Part shown: one piece after another, positions 25,501 through 38,067 of the stretch
How the letters are laid out: each line of letters starts with the position of its first letter
Position numbering within the stretch: the stretch's first letter is position 1
From: Sphagnum compactum
Taxonomy: Eukaryota; Bryophyta; Sphagnopsida; Sphagnales
Direction: 5' to 3'
DNA length: 64,000 nucleotides
Assembly (NCBI GenBank): GCA_965153455.1
Contig: OZ234503.1
Location: forward strand, 8,896,157-8,960,156
Notes under the pieces: model-generated
Databases searched by the model: none
What the model saw: the letters and a program-made list of their open reading frames with translations, nothing else
What the model was told of the DNA's origin: nothing
Translations under genes and position numbers: made by a program

Positions 25501-27799
25501 CCCATTAATTAGAAACTTCCAATTTTATTTTGTCGGTGGCAAATCTTTTGATTGGTTCATCACCAAAAAAAAAACAATTTACATTTTGAACACTTCTAAT
25601 GAAGACCATGTATATTCTTTCCTTTCACATACTTATGTATAGTTTATGAGATTGGACCAAATGTGGGATTGTGGACAAAATATATGGGATAAAAAAAGTA
25701 TGCCCAAAACAAATCATCCACTTTATAAAAAAACGTTAAACCTAAATCCGTTGACGGTTCCTCTTTTAAAAAAAATCAAGAACTAGCCAACATTGGTTAT
25801 CACCACCCTAGCATTTACAACATGTTACCATTTACACCTTTGAATAGCCATTCAATTTTCTAACATGCACAAACTTCCTTGTAGGTCATTTCTTTGATCG
25901 TCACTAAAGTTTCACCATTTCATCATTGTGTGTGTTGAACATTTTAATTTCTTTATACCTCGTGATCTTAGATATAAATGTATGTTATGTTTACTTATCA
26001 TGCTCAAATTTAATTCGGGAATGGAAGGAAGAGAATTCAAGTTTAAAATATACATTCCTTGATTCAACAAACTCATAGCATCCATCAATGATGATTTCAA
26101 AAAGTGATCCAACGATAGTGATTTCAAGGATTTTTTACAAGACTTCAAATGATTTGAAAATGACAATTGTAAGTAAAGGGGCAAGAACGTGAGTATTTGG
26201 TTTATTTGAAAGCTTATCATGGAATAGAGGCTTCTTGGGTGAGCAAATATAATACGAATAACGCATAAGAAGCCATAGAAGCTTTTCACAATTGGCTATT
26301 GGCTATCGAAAAAAATATAAAAAAACTTAATCATGATAAGCACATCACCAATTTTTTAGTGGGCAAAAAGTTTGCGTAATCCAAAAGCATTATACGAAAT
26401 TGAGTTGTATGGAAATAAAACTAAAGACTTTCAATTTAACAAGCCTTTGGATTCATCCCTTGTACCTTGATAAGTAAATTCTTCCAGGAAGCTTGATTGT
26501 TATGGTTTTTGCCATAAGGTTATTTTTTTTCAATTTGTACCATTCTTTATTTCAAATTTGCAATGCAGATTTTATCAACTATGGTCACCAATGTGTTTTT
26601 CCCTCATGAATCAATTCCATTATCCTTGCCTTTTAAATATTTCCTTTTAACTCATGTTTACGGAAGATGGAATCCTATCAATGGGTAGTGGTTTGATGAT
26701 TCTCACAAATGAATTAAAAAATGATAGACCTCTTTTGTCAAGTATGTATTTGACAAATCTTGAAATATGCATACTAAAATAGCTTCTCTTTGGGTCCCAA
26801 TTGAAAACTTTCTCCTACTAGTGTCTAGCTTGGAACTTTCAAAGGTGGTGTATATCAACTTTGCCCACCTTGAGTTGGGGGGAATGAATGACAATGTAAG
26901 ACATAATGTTGGAGCATCTTGAACTACAAACTCCTTAGGGCAAAAAAAACTAGTCACATGATCAACTTGAAAATGATTTCAAACTTTTCTTTTGATCTCA
27001 TGGAAGCAAAGGTTTTTGGGATGCACACATTGTCCCCTAGTTCCATACAACGATGGACATGTATAAGGGTCAAAGCATGAATGACTTGATCATTTCATGA
27101 ATGTGTTGAAGATTCAATGTCACTTTTTCTTGAGGTGCTAAACCTCAAAGTTCCATGTTATGCAATGTTATAATCAAATAGGTGCTTGAAATCCATCTCC
27201 AAAACTCTCCATTTGTCCTTAGATGCAATCCCATTCCTTGACAACATTTGATGGCATGAAACATTCAATATTTTTTTAATTGGAATATTTTTTAGCATGA
27301 ATTTATGTGATTGTAAAGACCTTTGAGAAAAAAAAGTATTGTACATATTTGGAGTTAACTTTACAATGTGGAATTTTTTGTCCACAAAAGGTTGATTTTG
27401 AAAAAGCAAAGTGTGAAAAGAGTGGGCATTTGAACCCCAAATAAGTCCCCAAGGTCCTTGTTCCTTAGGTGCTACCCTATACATATTTTGGATTGTCAAT
27501 TAATAGTTTGGTTGTGTTGAACTTGTGAGATGTGATATGCATCCCATCACCTTGTAAATTGTAATAAGTAATTAAAAGTGTTGGGAAAATATCAATTTTT
27601 TTCACCACACCCCAACTAGATATCTTGGTGGTTCTTTTACATGTATATGTAGGAGATGACCACATAGATATCCATCTACAAGACATTCATAATCTATTGA
27701 ACTTTGTGGTGCTTGTTGTTTAGTGCTTTGCATGGTTTTGTGCATAATCATGTAGTTGATGTTATGATGTTTTGTGCAAAACTAAAAAGAAATCTTATG
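25501..27799. other. AT-rich intergenic DNA, nothing recognised
   Basis: Minus-strand frames at 25912-26289 and 27158-27499 (125 and 113 codons) are not recognisable and lack supporting context. Confidence 0.55.
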
Positions 27800-27819
27800 T
27801 TTTGTAATTCTTCATGGGA

Positions 27820-27880
27820 TTTGAACCCTTGACGCTTCAAGGAAGGTGGATCTAGATATTACCATAAACCTACTTCTTAT
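27820..27880 (-). other. Possible B-box/SINE-like trace
   Basis: On the minus strand this reads GGGTTCAAATCCCA, a good T-arm/B-box match. A weak A-box-like TAGGTTTATGG lies roughly 45 bases upstream. It resembles a tRNA-related SINE head but is not a functional tRNA. Confidence 0.25.
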
Positions 27881-29822
27881 TGCTTGAGAAAATGTATCCC
27901 ATTTTCTATTTATTTCACTTTCAAGTTATTAGTCAGACCTTGTAATAGAACTACATAGGGCATTGTAGTCCTTTTCTAACACCCCCACAAAGTTCAATGG
28001 GGGGTGTTTAACATTGTCTTATCTCCACTAACTAGAGGAAGTGTTGGAGTAATTTTTGGAAAGAGCCATTAGCCTTAGGTATTTTGCTCGGCTTTAAAAC
28101 CAATGGTTTTCATGTTAAGGTCTTAAGTAGGTATAGAGTTGAAAGTTAAGTTTTGTATGCAATTAATAATAATCATTATCATTTCATGTAACTTTAAAAT
28201 CTCATTAATTTATAATTATAACCATGATCAAAGAACTAGTTTCACATATCATACTATTATGACATTAGAAGAAAAAAATTTGACAAATAATCGGTGGTTT
28301 GATTTCTTTGACATTTTTAAACACTTAAAGGTTTTTTAAAATTCAAAATGTAATGTTTACCCAACATAGGAGGGAAATTTTTTACTTTTATGGAGAATTT
28401 GTGGGTTTGTTAGACCCAATTTTGGTTCATTTTTACTAACTTAAACAAGAGCTAATATTTTTTATGTGCCAAACCAAGTACCCACCCAACAATGGTAGTA
28501 ACTTGACATTGCTTGCCAATACAAATGCCATTTCTATTTTGATCTCACCTAACCCATCAAATGTATATACATAATAACTTTCCATTTTCATAGTGCAATT
28601 TTAATGTCGTGGAATGAATAGGTGTTAGCCCCTTGAATTTAGGTGATATTTAGCCAAAAGCACCAAAAATTATCAAGGGGAAAAAGTTGTATGCCAAAAC
28701 CAAAAGAATGAAAAAGATTTATAAGAAAACACATTTTATGTGAGGCATTTAACTATAATGCCAAATTGTATTGTGAGCAAGCAAGCATATTGCCTATACT
28801 CAAATGTTGCCATTCTATGAATGTCCACCCAATGTTGTTAGGGTTTTTTGGGTTTTGAAATCTAAAGGCATGTCCTAGGCCATGCCTCCACAACTCTAGC
28901 CTCCTTTGAATAATGGCCTTCGCCAATTACCATTTTCCTTTGCATTTGTAGGTACTTCCTTAGGCAAAAATTTCCCATGCATTGTGAGGCATTTTACAAA
29001 TCTATAAGGTCCTATGGGTAGGACTTTTAATAAGGTCGATGATTCATTCTTCAAACTAAGGTAGTTTTCTAGGTAGGAGAAAGGCAAGGTCAATGGGAAT
29101 TTGTTTGTTTTCAAGTAAAAGGAACTTGTCATGTCGACCTTGTTTCCCCGTGCCTTCAAACAACCAAACCCCTTTTGGCCATGCCCTTCCCTTATATTCA
29201 ACCCACACCAAGACCTCTCTTCAAAATTCAAAATTTTCCCTTATAGCTACACACAACTACAAATACTCTCTCTAGAACAACAAGACCCAAACATCTCCCT
29301 CAAAATTTCCGCAATATCTTAGACATGTCAAAGCTAAGTTGCCACTCCAACAATTTTCAAAATCCTTAGTGCATTCATCATCTCCCTCAATATGTATGGC
29401 ACCTAAATGTTGTGTCTAAACCTACATTTCTTTTTTTGAAGTTCATGGTGCAATAGATCTACAAAACTTCAAAGAGAGAGTAGTAAATTCACGACAATAG
29501 GGATATTCATCCCCAATAGTCCACCAAGAAATCCTAATTGCTTTTCCTTGATCTCAATACACCCAAGGAAAACAAAACAAAACATCTAAAGACAAAACTT
29601 AGCTTCGTTTTTTTGCCCTCCATTGTTTCCAAATCACCATACTTATACCAAGCATCCCCTCGCTCCATTACTCTCATCCTCCCAAAAATAACACAACACA
29701 ACTCCAAATCTTCCAACATCAAGAACAAGAAAACACAAACCATCGCCAAACGTCATCTAAATAAAAATCACCATTAGTAGCGCCATTTCCAATAACTTGC
29801 AAAAAAACAAAACACCAACCAA
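27881..29822. other. Intergenic DNA, nothing recognised
   Basis: Overlapping frames on both strands near 28896-29800 are under 112 codons with no motif. No gene is supported. Confidence 0.55.
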
Positions 29823-30058
29823 ATGCAAGCCTTCCCAAGCCTTCCCAAGACTTCCCATTTGCACAACATCTCACCTCCAATATAGGAAGCAATATAAATA
29901 CACCAAAACCTCTGAAGAAATTCTTAGTGAATTTGGAGGTATGCAAGCCTTCCCAAGCCTTCCCAAGACTTCCCATTTGCACAACATCTCACCTCCAATA
30001 TAGGAAGCAATATAAATACACCAAAACCTCTGAAGAAATTCTTAGTGAATTTGGAGGT
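29823..30058. repeat. Perfect 118-bp tandem duplication
   Basis: 29823-29940 and 29941-30058 appear identical, base for base, as read by eye. Within each unit CTTCCCAAG is itself repeated. The identity implies a recent duplication, or an assembly artefact. Confidence 0.9.
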
Positions 30059-30428
30059 ATGCTTACAACCCATTCAATCCCATGGTGGCATTTCAGAAAA
30101 TAAAATGCATGCACTTACTACAGCAGGCATTTTGTTGGCCTTCCCTACCAAGGCCCTTAAGGATATTGTGTTTAGATTCATTATAGAGTATATAGTAGCT
30201 TAAGGGATTTTTATAGGCCCCTAGGTAACAAATAATAATAGGTCTATTTATTTTTATATGAGGATTTTTGAAAGATGATATTTTGGCGTATGTTGAAACT
30301 TGAGATTAGTTAGTAGGGCCCTCAGCCCTTCATTGTTTTTCAGTGCCTATCACTCAAGCTACTGCCCTCGTGCCTAGGTACCTCAAAAGGGCCCTTACCC
30401 TTCTCCTATACTAAGTCCTGAGGCCAAT

Positions 30429-30477
30429 GGCATTACCAGAAGCGGGTCTGTGGGAGGCCCCTTCTTCTGGTAATGCC
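30429..30477. repeat. Perfect 14-bp stem-loop upstream of the PEPCK gene
   Basis: GGCATTACCAGAAG (30429-30442) pairs exactly with 30464-30477 around a 21-base loop. It lies about 300 bases upstream of the PEPCK TATA-like box. Whether it has a function is unknown. Confidence 0.7.
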
Positions 30478-30580
30478 CTCAACTGTGGGCCATACTCTAC
30501 ACAAGTGGGGCTTAAGTAGTAGAATTTTTTTTCCTTCTTTTGTTTTGTTGGGGAAAAAATAAATACCAAACTATATAGCA

Positions 30581-30714
30581 AGAGGTAAGCATTTTTTATA
30601 TTTACTATTTTACCATGCGGCTCCTGAATCTGTACTTCAAGTGGACCTGGTAGCAAGTTGCAAGCAGTAAGTATTTTTTTTAACGTTTAAAATTTTTATT
30701 TTACCATGCGTCGC
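30581..30714. repeat. Direct repeat in the PEPCK upstream region
   Basis: Two related segments (about 30581-30622 and 30663-30714) each run from an AGCA...GTAAG block through a T-rich stretch to ATTTTACCATGCG, immediately upstream of the promoter. Confidence 0.5.
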
Positions 30715-30724
30715 CAAATTCCTT

Positions 30725-30733
30725 CATAAAAAG
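30725..30733 (+). promoter_or_regulatory. TATA-like box of the PEPCK gene
   Basis: CATAAAAAG sits where sequence composition changes abruptly from AT-rich intergenic to a GC/pyrimidine-rich leader. It predicts transcription starting around 30755. A CT-repeat tract follows at about 30877-30893 in the leader. Confidence 0.5.
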
Positions 30734-30929
30734 CGCGGCACATCCTTCCTTCGTTCTTCGTCATCTCTTCTTCCGTTTCTTCAGTTGCTGCCAACTTCCG
30801 TTCGTCGCTGCTTTCATGTGTTTTCTTCACTTGCTTGCTTGCTGCCAGTCCTGTCGAGCATTCCTGGAGCCGAGCTCTCTCTCTCTCTCTCTCGCCTACT
30901 GCAACTCGCCCGGGCTTTGCATTTCCTCG

Positions 30930-32381
30930 GTGAGTTCCGTGCACTGCTTTTTGTCTCTCGTACTCGGAAATAGCTTTGTTGAATTCGCAAGATCGGTTTT
31001 GGCAGTTTGGAATTTCGAATCGCAATTTCGTGCCTGGATTTCAATACCTACGTTGCGTTGTTCGCCTTTGTATCGAGCTGTGTAACTACGTTGGCTTCGC
31101 TGTCTTTTTTGTCTTCCTTTGTTGCTCTCCGTTCTGTTTCAATTTGGTCAGAATTTCTTTCGTCGCTTCCGTCCCTGTTTGCTTCCCCAGGTGGTTTCTG
31201 CAGTAGTCTGTGGAAACTTCTCGAGTTTTTGAGTTGGTTATTGGATTGCTTTTGCGGAGGTTTTAGTTCCACTCCATTGGCATGGTTGAGATGCCAGTGA
31301 GCTTACACTTCTATTGGCCGGGCTTTTGTTTCTGGAACAAGATCGTTTATCGCATCGTCAAAGAGAGGAGCATGAAATAAGCGCTTTTCAGTCCTGTGTC
31401 GAAATCAAAATGCTGTGCATTGGTCGATAGTTTTGCAGGATTCTTTCTCGTCCACAATCTGCTGACATCTGGTTCCATTGTTGTAATTTGCTTCAGAATT
31501 TCTCTGACGGTGATATGTAGAGTATGCTTGTCGTCTCTCAGCCATAGCGGTTTCTTCTGAGTCGCTGAAACGCTCCGTTGCTCTTCTTCGTCAGAATTGT
31601 GCGTATAATTGTGATAAGTATGGATTGAAGTTGTGGCCATTGCATGTCGTTTGTAGAAGCAATTGCGTTTGCAGCTTTAAGTGTGTGTGATTGATGGATA
31701 ATTGCGGAAACCTTTCCACTGAAGGCTGTTTTGGCTCACATGTCCAGGAGTCATCATCTCGATGCCCAATGTGTTTGCATTTTGCTCAGGTTTGTTGCCC
31801 ATTTCCGGCATTACGGACGTGATTCTGCTATTCCGGCATTCATTGCGTGAATAAGCTGTGCTACAGTCTATTGCGGTTCTTCCTGATATTCTGATAGCGT
31901 GCATATTTTCTTGCGAGAGCGGAGATCGTAGTTCGTGCAGATCACGGGCGATTGCGCCGTTTGTTTGGCATCATGAATCGGATTCTTTGTCTTTTCGATC
32001 CCACACATTGCGAGGCATCATCGTCTCTGTCTATCTAAGAGGCGATGAACCGCCAGTGTAGCCTTCTCCCTGCTATTTGCACTCTCTTGCCTTTCGAGAG
32101 TGCGCATTCCGTCTCATTTTCCCACACCTTCTCGTCAAGACACGCTTGTTCAAATTCTCTCCTCATTTCCCTGCTTCACTTCTTGTTCCGTCTATTCAAA
32201 TCTCTTCCTCCGTCCTCCTCGCGCGTCTTTGTACGGCACTGATCGTATTTTTCTGAGTGTTTCTCTCTGCTTCATCTCTTCATGGTCGATGCCAGGGACA
32301 AGATCGACCCTCTCTGTGAATAACATGACAATAATACGTCAAACTCCTAAGGTATAAGTGGCCAAAATGATTGTTGCACAG
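30930..32381 (+). other. Leader (5' UTR) intron of the PEPCK gene
   Basis: CTCG|GTGAGT at 30930 is a near-consensus donor and TTGTTGCACAG at 32381 a good acceptor, giving a 1452-base intron. It joins a leader exon of about 175 bases to a 31-base leader segment before the ATG at 32413. Short upstream frames with ATGs inside this interval are then spliced out. Inferred from splice signals only. Confidence 0.55.
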
Positions 32382-32412
32382 GTGCAATATAGCTTTCCTC
32401 CAGCAGCAATAC

Positions 32413-35400
32413 ATGGCTTCCAACGGGATTGCAAATGGCGATTTCGCGTTTTCCACTCCTCCAGTCCTTGTTCCAAACGGCCTATCCAAAATCAAGACGA
32501 AGAAGACAGTGTCCCGGGAGGTTTGCAAGGACGGTGATACAGCAGCTCCGCCGTTGAAGGGCGTCCTTCAAAATGTGGACGACTTACATGCTTTGCAAAA
32601 GAAAAAGGCCTCTGCACCTTCGACGCCTAAAAGCCCAATGAATCCTTCAACGCCGAGAAACATGACGCCCAGGGCGGCGTACACGAGTGAGGAAGAGCGC
32701 CACAAGCAACAGATGGAATCGATAAGGTACCAAGCTCCGCCAACTCCCTCTGAAATCATGCGGGTGCAGTACTCCTGTACCGCGTTCTATTGCACGATAT
32801 TTTGACCGATCGCTGCGCCGGTGCACCAATCCAACTGTTTTGAGTGCTGTTTTGAGATTTGTATTCTGCACGTTGCTGTTCATTGCAGTGCATCATTGGC
32901 ATCGCTGACTCGAGAAATTGGACCTCAAGTGATCAAAGGGGACCCTGCTGCAGGGAAGAGGTCTCCCCCAAGGTCAGTTGTTGCTCCTCGACTTCACATG
33001 ACGGACAGTGCTCTCAAGTTCACACACATCCTTTATAACCTGTCTCCTGCAGGTACTGTGGTTCCTTTTTCCTCTTTCCTTTTTCTGTGTTGAGCAAGTG
33101 CACTTCTTGGGTTCCCGTTGTAGTCTCATCTTTGTTGTTTCTAGCCAGCATCAGTTCCAACTGCCGCCCTGGTCAAGGTATTGTTGGGTGATGAGGACGT
33201 TTCAATGCTTGCTCTCTCTCAAGTGTTTCAGAACTACCCACATAACCCCCCACACATCACCTTGGAGAGAAGCTTGTCCTGGTTTGCCCAGAGGAAAAAT
33301 TGCAGCAGCTGTGATGTTTCCAAACCTACCATTTTTGAATTTGAGAGATTGGGATCATCTGTGGAGACATGTTGAACTGGTGAAGTGGATTTCCTCTTTT
33401 TTGCAGAGCTCTATGAGCAGGCCATCAAGTCTGAGAAGGGCTCATACATCACATCAATGGGTGCTCTTGCTACTCTGTCTGGAGCGAAAACTGGCCGATC
33501 TCCAAACGATAAGCGTGTTGTGAAGGAAGAGACTTCAAAAGATGATTTGTGGTGGGGAAAGTATGTGCTCCTGAACCTTGAGTGACACAACTATTCTATA
33601 AGCATATGATGTTGGGAATGTTCTTTACCTGGGTCTTTGTATGTGACTGAATATTCTATTTATCCTCCACCTTTTGCAGAAACTCTCCTAACATTGAAAT
33701 GGATGAGAAGACATTCTTGGTGAATCGTGAGAGAGCAGTGGACTACCTGAATTCTCTTGAGAAGGTAATTGGAGTCACTGGAGCTCACCTATAAGATGTT
33801 TCAGAGACTTGACCAGTTTCACACTTCTTCAATTTTCTCTTCTGTATTCTGTAAACAATTGTGTGCTAGTTAATGCCTTTTTTCTGACCCATGTTCTTAT
33901 TGCTATTACCCTTTATTTTCTGATCCATATCAGTATGCTATACCATTTGGTTCCTTCTGGTGCAGTTTCCCAATTTTCAGTGTGGACTTGCATGTGTGAC
34001 CAGGTGTTTGTCAATGATCAGTTCTTGAACTGGGATCCAGAGAATCGCATCAAAGTTCGCATCATATCAGCTCGAGCATACCATTCGCTCTTCATGCACA
34101 ACATGTGAGTAGAAATCAATCTGAAACTCCCTCTCCTTAAGACTCTTCTTCAGAACTGTTGGGTATGCCCAACTCGTACTGTTTTGGAATCCCTTAACTG
34201 GCATAGACACTGCTCATGAATATGTGAGGTCGCCCTGGTTCTGCCGAAGGGATTGAGTGCTTTTGGTGAAAGCCGGGAAGAAAAGGAGACATGTACATTG
34301 GCCCAGTCATGGAGGGCCCCCTCTAGGTGAGTCCTAGAGGGAGATATCTTTTGGTCGATGTTTGCTTGTGTTTGGTGTGCTCGGTGGCATTAAGAATATG
34401 GGTGGCAGGTGCATCCGCCCTACACCTGAAGAGCTGGAGGATTTTGGGACTCCTGACTTCACTATCTACAATGCTGGCCAATTCCCATGCAATCGATACA
34501 CACATTATATGACATCTTCAACTAGCATAGATCTGAACCTGAAACGCAAAGAGATGGTGATTCTTGGCACACAATATGCTGGAGAGATGAAGAAGGGTCT
34601 TTTCAGTGTTATGCACTACTTGATGCCAAAAAGAGGAATCCTTTCATTGCATTCAGGCTGCAATATGGGGAAGGCAGGGGATGTGGCGTTGTTTTTTGGA
34701 TTATCAGGTATTGTTGGTAAATGAACGAGAAGCTTCTGTGCTTGAACAGTCGATCCTACCAAGAAGAGGCTATGAACTTGTGACTAACTGGTATGGTTGT
34801 TTGGCAGGAACTGGGAAGACAACACTGTCCACAGATGAGAACCGCTATCTTATAGGTGATGATGAACATTGCTGGAGTGAGACTGGTGTCTCAAACATTG
34901 AAGGAGGTTGCTATGCAAAGTGCATTGACTTATCAAGAGACAAGGAACCTGAAATCTGGAATGCAATCAAGTTTGGCACTGGTAAGTTTCTTGATTAGAA
35001 GGAAAATAGAAACTACTTGGACTCCTCTATTTCTTTGCTGTTGTATCAGTTGAGGGAAGGTGATTGTTTTGATATATCAAATGCTACCGGTTTCAAGGAG
35101 ATATAATTTGGTGTTTTGAATACCTGAGTTTTCTTTGCTCTTCCAAGGTTGCAAATGTTCTAAGGTATGGTGTTGTATGACAGTGTTGGAGAATGTTGTT
35201 TTTGAGGAGCACAGCAGAGAGGTTGATTATGCAGATAAATCTGTCACAGGTAATTTTATCTTAGTGTGCACAGACTTCAATTGCTGCAAATTGTCTCCAC
35301 TGAAAGGAGAATTTAGTGTATTAAACAGATGATAGCTTGATGGATGCTAGGATCAAGAGTAATTAACTTGTGAATAATTCAGGGTGCTAGAAAATGGGTT

Positions 35401-37076
35401 AGGTTTTTGTGCTTGCATGCTCTTTCAGAAGTATTTACAGGAGAATGAGAAGAGTATGTGTATGTGAATTCAATAATGTACCAATCTCACCTGGATTATT
35501 CACAAACCTCCTTTTGTTGGGCAGAGAACACAAGGGCAGCATACCCTATTGAATTCATACCAAATGTCAAGCTACCTTGTGTTGGACCCCATCCAAAGAA
35601 TGTCATTCTACTTGCCTGTGATGCTTTTGGTGTACTGCCACCAGTAAGCAAGTTGTCACTGGCACAGACCATGTACCATTTTATTAGTGGTTACACTGCC
35701 CTGGTAAGCCTTTCAAGAAGCCTTGTTGCTTCCAGTTGGTGATTGTGAAGCCTGCAGCTGCCAGAGGATTTGTTAATAATGGTAATTGGTGAACAGTGGA
35801 TAATATATGCTACTTTGCACATGATTTAGGTAGTTGAACTCCAAAGTTGAGATTTTTTTTGCTTGATCAGAGCTGGAATTGTGGTCGAATTATTCCCAGC
35901 AGATCACATTTCTTGAGCCCAATTTTGTTCTAGGTTGCGGGAACTGTGGATGGTGTGAAGGAGCCAACTGCCACATTTTCTGCCTGTTTTGGAGCAGCTT
36001 TCATCATGCTCCACCCAAGCAAGTATGCTGCGATGTTGGCTGACAAAATGAAGAGGCATGGTGCCACTGCATGGCTGGTTAACACTGGCTGGTCTGGAGG
36101 CAGGTATATGAGGGTCTCTACATGGTCATTATTGAAAAACCCTGTTAAAGAGGTTCCTGGACGCTTGCTTGTCATTCTCTTGCATCCCTGTAACATTGTC
36201 TGTTGTGAAATGTTACATGCATATAAGGTCATCACATCTGATAGTTTTGCTGTTTTTCATACTGAAGCTATGGTGTCGGGAAGAGAATGAAGCTTGAATA
36301 CACACGGAGAATCATTGATGCTATTCATGATGGGTCTCTGTTGGAAGCTGAGTATGAATTGACTCCCATATTCAACCTGGCTGTTCCAACCAAGGTCAAA
36401 AGTGTACCGACTGAAGTGCTACATCCTGAGAACTTGGTAAGCAAAAGTGTTGACATTTTTTGTTAAAAGCATGACAATGCAGCTTTGATGTGGATTTGCA
36501 TTGCATGTTGTAGACCGTTGATGTGGATGAAAAGTTTTCACAGATACGAACTGTTTCTAGAGTTTTGGTTGCCTGAACTCTCCCCTAGAATTTGGCTTCA
36601 ACTTTCAGGTTGTTCAGATATCTAGAGTGGTTGGAGTGCAAATTATGAAGTGTATCTGAAATACGGACATGCACATGCACTGATTCTTCATAATAATCAA
36701 ATTCTGGGGTATGGGAAGGCAGATTCCTGTGAAGGTCACCAGTAGTCTGAAAGCAGTTGAAACTGTGCACTCCTTGCAATGTATACAGTGCACCTGTGCA
36801 ACTTGACTTAGGAGCTGGGGGACATACAAGAGTGTTAGCTAAAGAAAAAAATACATAGAACATAGTCTAGAAGCAGTCTGAAATCTCTAATGCTTTTCCA
36901 TGTTCGGTTGGCATGTGCAGTGGGCAAATAGAAACCTGTACAATGAAACCTTGAAAAAGCTGGCCGGCCTTTTCCAGAAGAATTTCAAACTATATGCTGA
37001 TTACACAGTTGGCAATGACCTTAAACTTATGGAGGAGATTCTTGCAGCTGGACCCCAGCTCACACAGGATATGTAG
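32413..37076 (+). CDS. PCK1: Phosphoenolpyruvate carboxykinase (ATP), 12 coding exons
   Basis: This enzyme converts oxaloacetate and ATP to PEP, CO2 and ADP in the cytosol, the committed step of gluconeogenesis. Exons: 32413-32726, 32889-33052, 33407-33560, 33680-33764, 34004-34104, 34409-34707, 34808-34981, 35184-35249, 35525-35703, 35934-36103, 36268-36436 and 36921-37076. All junctions are GT-AG, phases agree, and the sum is 2031 bases (676 residues plus TAG), the usual plant length. The plant-type N-terminal extension has Thr/Ser-Pro sites at 71, 74, 80 and 85. The core carries the [11 protein letters not shown] segment, the Walker A loop GLSGTGKT at 370-377 (split by intron 6), the kinase-2 Asp pair at 390-391, and the conserved PCNRYTHYM and NTGWSGG blocks. 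The exon 1 donor at 32727 rather than 32764 is chosen because only it keeps the frame and restores a conserved [12 protein letters not shown] junction. No lesion is seen, so it should be functional. Confidence 0.96.
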
Positions 37077-38067
37077 ATTTTGGTGCGTTGGGGAGTTTGT
37101 GAAGTGAGAACCCAAGTACGGATCAACTGCTGGAATTCTTGATGTTTGAAGCTTGAACACTAGAAAAGGAGGTAAGGGCTTGATATCTCTGTAGATATCA
37201 AGCACTAATATCTTTGGTACTAATCTCCATGGTTATCCCATTTGTACATATTACATTACACTCTGAGAAGCTAACTAACACGGTCAGGAATCGTGATCAA
37301 CAACCACCAGTAGTTGGCTCGATTGAGCTTAGGAGACTAATTCTCTGTAATTGCAAGCAGTGTTCTTCCGCATCACTTTGAGGACAAATAATTACCACCG
37401 GTGGCCCATCCACATGTGCCTGCCTCCTGCATGACATTCATGGTGATATCCACTGTCATGCCTGGAATCACCTTCATCAAAACTTGCTGAATTCTTTCAA
37501 ATTCTGGTGACTAGCATAATGATAAACCCTGTGATGTATCTATCACATTGTATTTTTGGTTGATGTTGTAAGTTGAGGCCATTGGTGGCCTTTACCCAAG
37601 GCTTGTTGCACACCCATTCTTTCTTCAACAATCTGCTACACAAAACTATAAAATGCTTGGAGAAATTTGCTAGTGTATTTGGAAGGCGCCTTGCATTCAT
37701 GGATTTTTGTTTGCAGAAAGAGGTGGGATCTTACCCATACTCTATAAGCGTAGGAAGGAACCAATCTTAAGACTGGGGAGGGGTCCTTAAGAGTAGCTAA
37801 GATTGTTGTATCCTTCCCATCGGTAAGGTGCAAAGAAGGGATCTTGCACATACTCGTTAAGAGTGGGAGATTTCATAGGAGTTGAGGAGGGATCTACCAG
37901 AGTAGGCTCAAGGACGGGATACCTCCACCTCTTAAGGACTGGATGTAAGAGCTATGAACCCTCCCCCCTATGCCTTAATGATAGGCATGAGGACTAATGT
38001 GGCCCAAGTGTGAACTCTTAAAAATTTAGTTTTTCTTTTAGTGGAATTCCATTTAGTTAAAAAATCT
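37077..38067. other. PEPCK 3' flank and intergenic DNA
   Basis: The first 150-200 bases are likely 3' UTR. No confident polyadenylation signal is visible. No gene in the rest. Confidence 0.5.

Noticed and set aside
32764-32769. Alternative donor for PEPCK exon 1 (CGG|GTGCAG)
   Set aside because: It would leave phase 0 against a phase-2 acceptor and break the frame. The donor at 32727 restores the conserved sequence.
33008-33523. Open frame of 171 codons inside the PEPCK gene
   Set aside because: It runs through intron 2 and is out of frame with exon 3. A shadow.
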